A program made the translations under genes and the position numbers. A stretch of 5,867 bases of DNA from UBA6901 sp035256085 (GTDB lineage Bacteria > Pseudomonadota > Gammaproteobacteria > Acidiferrobacterales > UBA6901): the NCBI GenBank assembly GCA_035256085.1, contig DATEYP010000250.1, forward strand, positions 1-5,867, written 5' to 3'. Shown here piece by piece: positions 5,653 through 5,867 of the stretch (position 1 is its first letter; each line of letters opens with the position of its first letter). Under the pieces are notes generated by a model that was given only the letters and a program-made list of their open reading frames with translations, was not told the origin of the DNA and did no database searches.

Positions 5653-5678
5653 CGACGTCCAGGGAGGGACTAGTGCCG
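5653..5678 (+). repeat. 26-nt direct repeat, copy 2
   Basis: This second copy starts 51 nt after the first and is non-coding. The 25-nt spacer itself contains GGGAGC twice (5629-5634 and 5644-5649). The pair could be a local tandem duplication or two units of a dispersed intergenic repeat family; one window cannot decide. Confidence 0.9.
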
Positions 5679-5706
5679 TGTGACGTTGCCTTATTCGCTG
5701 CACAAC

Positions 5707-5741
5707 AAAAAATCGCCGGGACTTTAAAAGTCCCGGCGATT
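5707..5741 (-). terminator. Strong intrinsic terminator for the minus-strand gene on the right
   Basis: A 14-bp perfect stem (5711-5724 with 5728-5741), GC-rich in the middle, has a 3-nt loop. The plus strand has six A residues at 5707-5712, which read as a run of T on the minus strand right after the hairpin. The plus-strand 3' side (TTGAGTG) has no T tract, so the element is oriented for transcripts arriving from the right. Confidence 0.88.
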
Positions 5742-5775
5742 GAGTGTTGAAGCGGGTCGGCGTTGTCTGTCTGTG

Positions 5776-5867
5776 TTATCTGCCCGCTTTATTTAGCGCG
5801 ACCGCGCCGCCCTCGGCCGCCAGCTTCAAGTTCGAATAGTACAAGGAGTCCTTGATGTAGACGCTTT
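5776..5867 (-). CDS. C-terminal end of an unidentified minus-strand protein
   Basis: Reading leftwards from the window edge, one frame gives 29 residues, starting SVYIKDSLYYSNLKLAAEGG and ending LNKAGR, then TAA at 5778-5776. The composition looks like real protein, the other two minus frames hit stops, and a strong minus-strand terminator lies 34 nt beyond the stop. The tail is too short for me to name a family. It converges on the methyltransferase gene. Confidence 0.72.
   Translation of the reverse strand, partial: SVYIKDSLYYSNLKLAAEGGAVALNKAGR

Noticed and set aside
5602..5678. CRISPR array
   Set aside because: Only two repeat units, one overlapping a coding end, a single 25-nt spacer-like gap, and no cas genes.
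4963..5703. 246-codon minus-strand frame opposite the methyltransferase
   Set aside because: Antisense shadow; the plus-strand frame carries the conserved SAM-binding motifs.

Overview
This 5.87 kb window reads as ordinary chromosome from a GC-rich, ubiquinone-using proteobacterium, most likely a gammaproteobacterium. The pointers are a UbiH/UbiF/VisC-type ubiquinone hydroxylase, a compact 4.5S-type SRP RNA, a lipoprotein with a Gram-negative lipobox, and a membrane GGDEF-EAL cyclic-di-GMP enzyme. No phage gene, transposase, CRISPR array or tRNA was seen. The genus cannot be fixed from the sequence alone.

Layout, left to right. (1) Bases 1-824 hold the C-terminal two thirds of a FAD-dependent ubiquinone-biosynthesis hydroxylase on the plus strand; its start lies outside the window. 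(2) Bases 825-1373 are non-coding. The first half is rich in inverted repeats, including a perfect 11-nt long-range pair. The second half is more AT-rich and holds a weak promoter candidate and a 12-bp palindrome just upstream of the next gene. (3) Bases 1374-4461 are a two-gene operon with an 11-nt overlap: a lipoprotein resembling the periplasmic 'ABC transporter substrate-binding' family, then a two-transmembrane GGDEF-EAL protein with a periplasmic domain of about 160 residues. One or two intrinsic terminators follow. (4) Bases 4654-4744 encode the SRP RNA (ffs), flanked by a candidate promoter and its own terminator hairpin. (5) Bases 5011-5622 encode a small class I SAM-dependent methyltransferase. 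Its stop codon lies inside the first copy of a 26-nt direct repeat. (6) A strong minus-strand terminator (5707-5741) follows the last 29 codons of an unidentified gene that enters from the right on the minus strand.

How the genes work together. The only clear functional unit is the lipoprotein/GGDEF-EAL pair. Tight overlap, a lipid-anchored binding-protein-like partner, and a receptor with a periplasmic domain joined to cytoplasmic c-di-GMP catalytic domains suggest a sensory module. In this model the lipoprotein detects something in the periplasm and adjusts c-di-GMP turnover, by analogy with NspS-MbaA of Vibrio. This is inference. The hydroxylase, SRP RNA and methyltransferase look like unrelated neighbours, each with its own signals.
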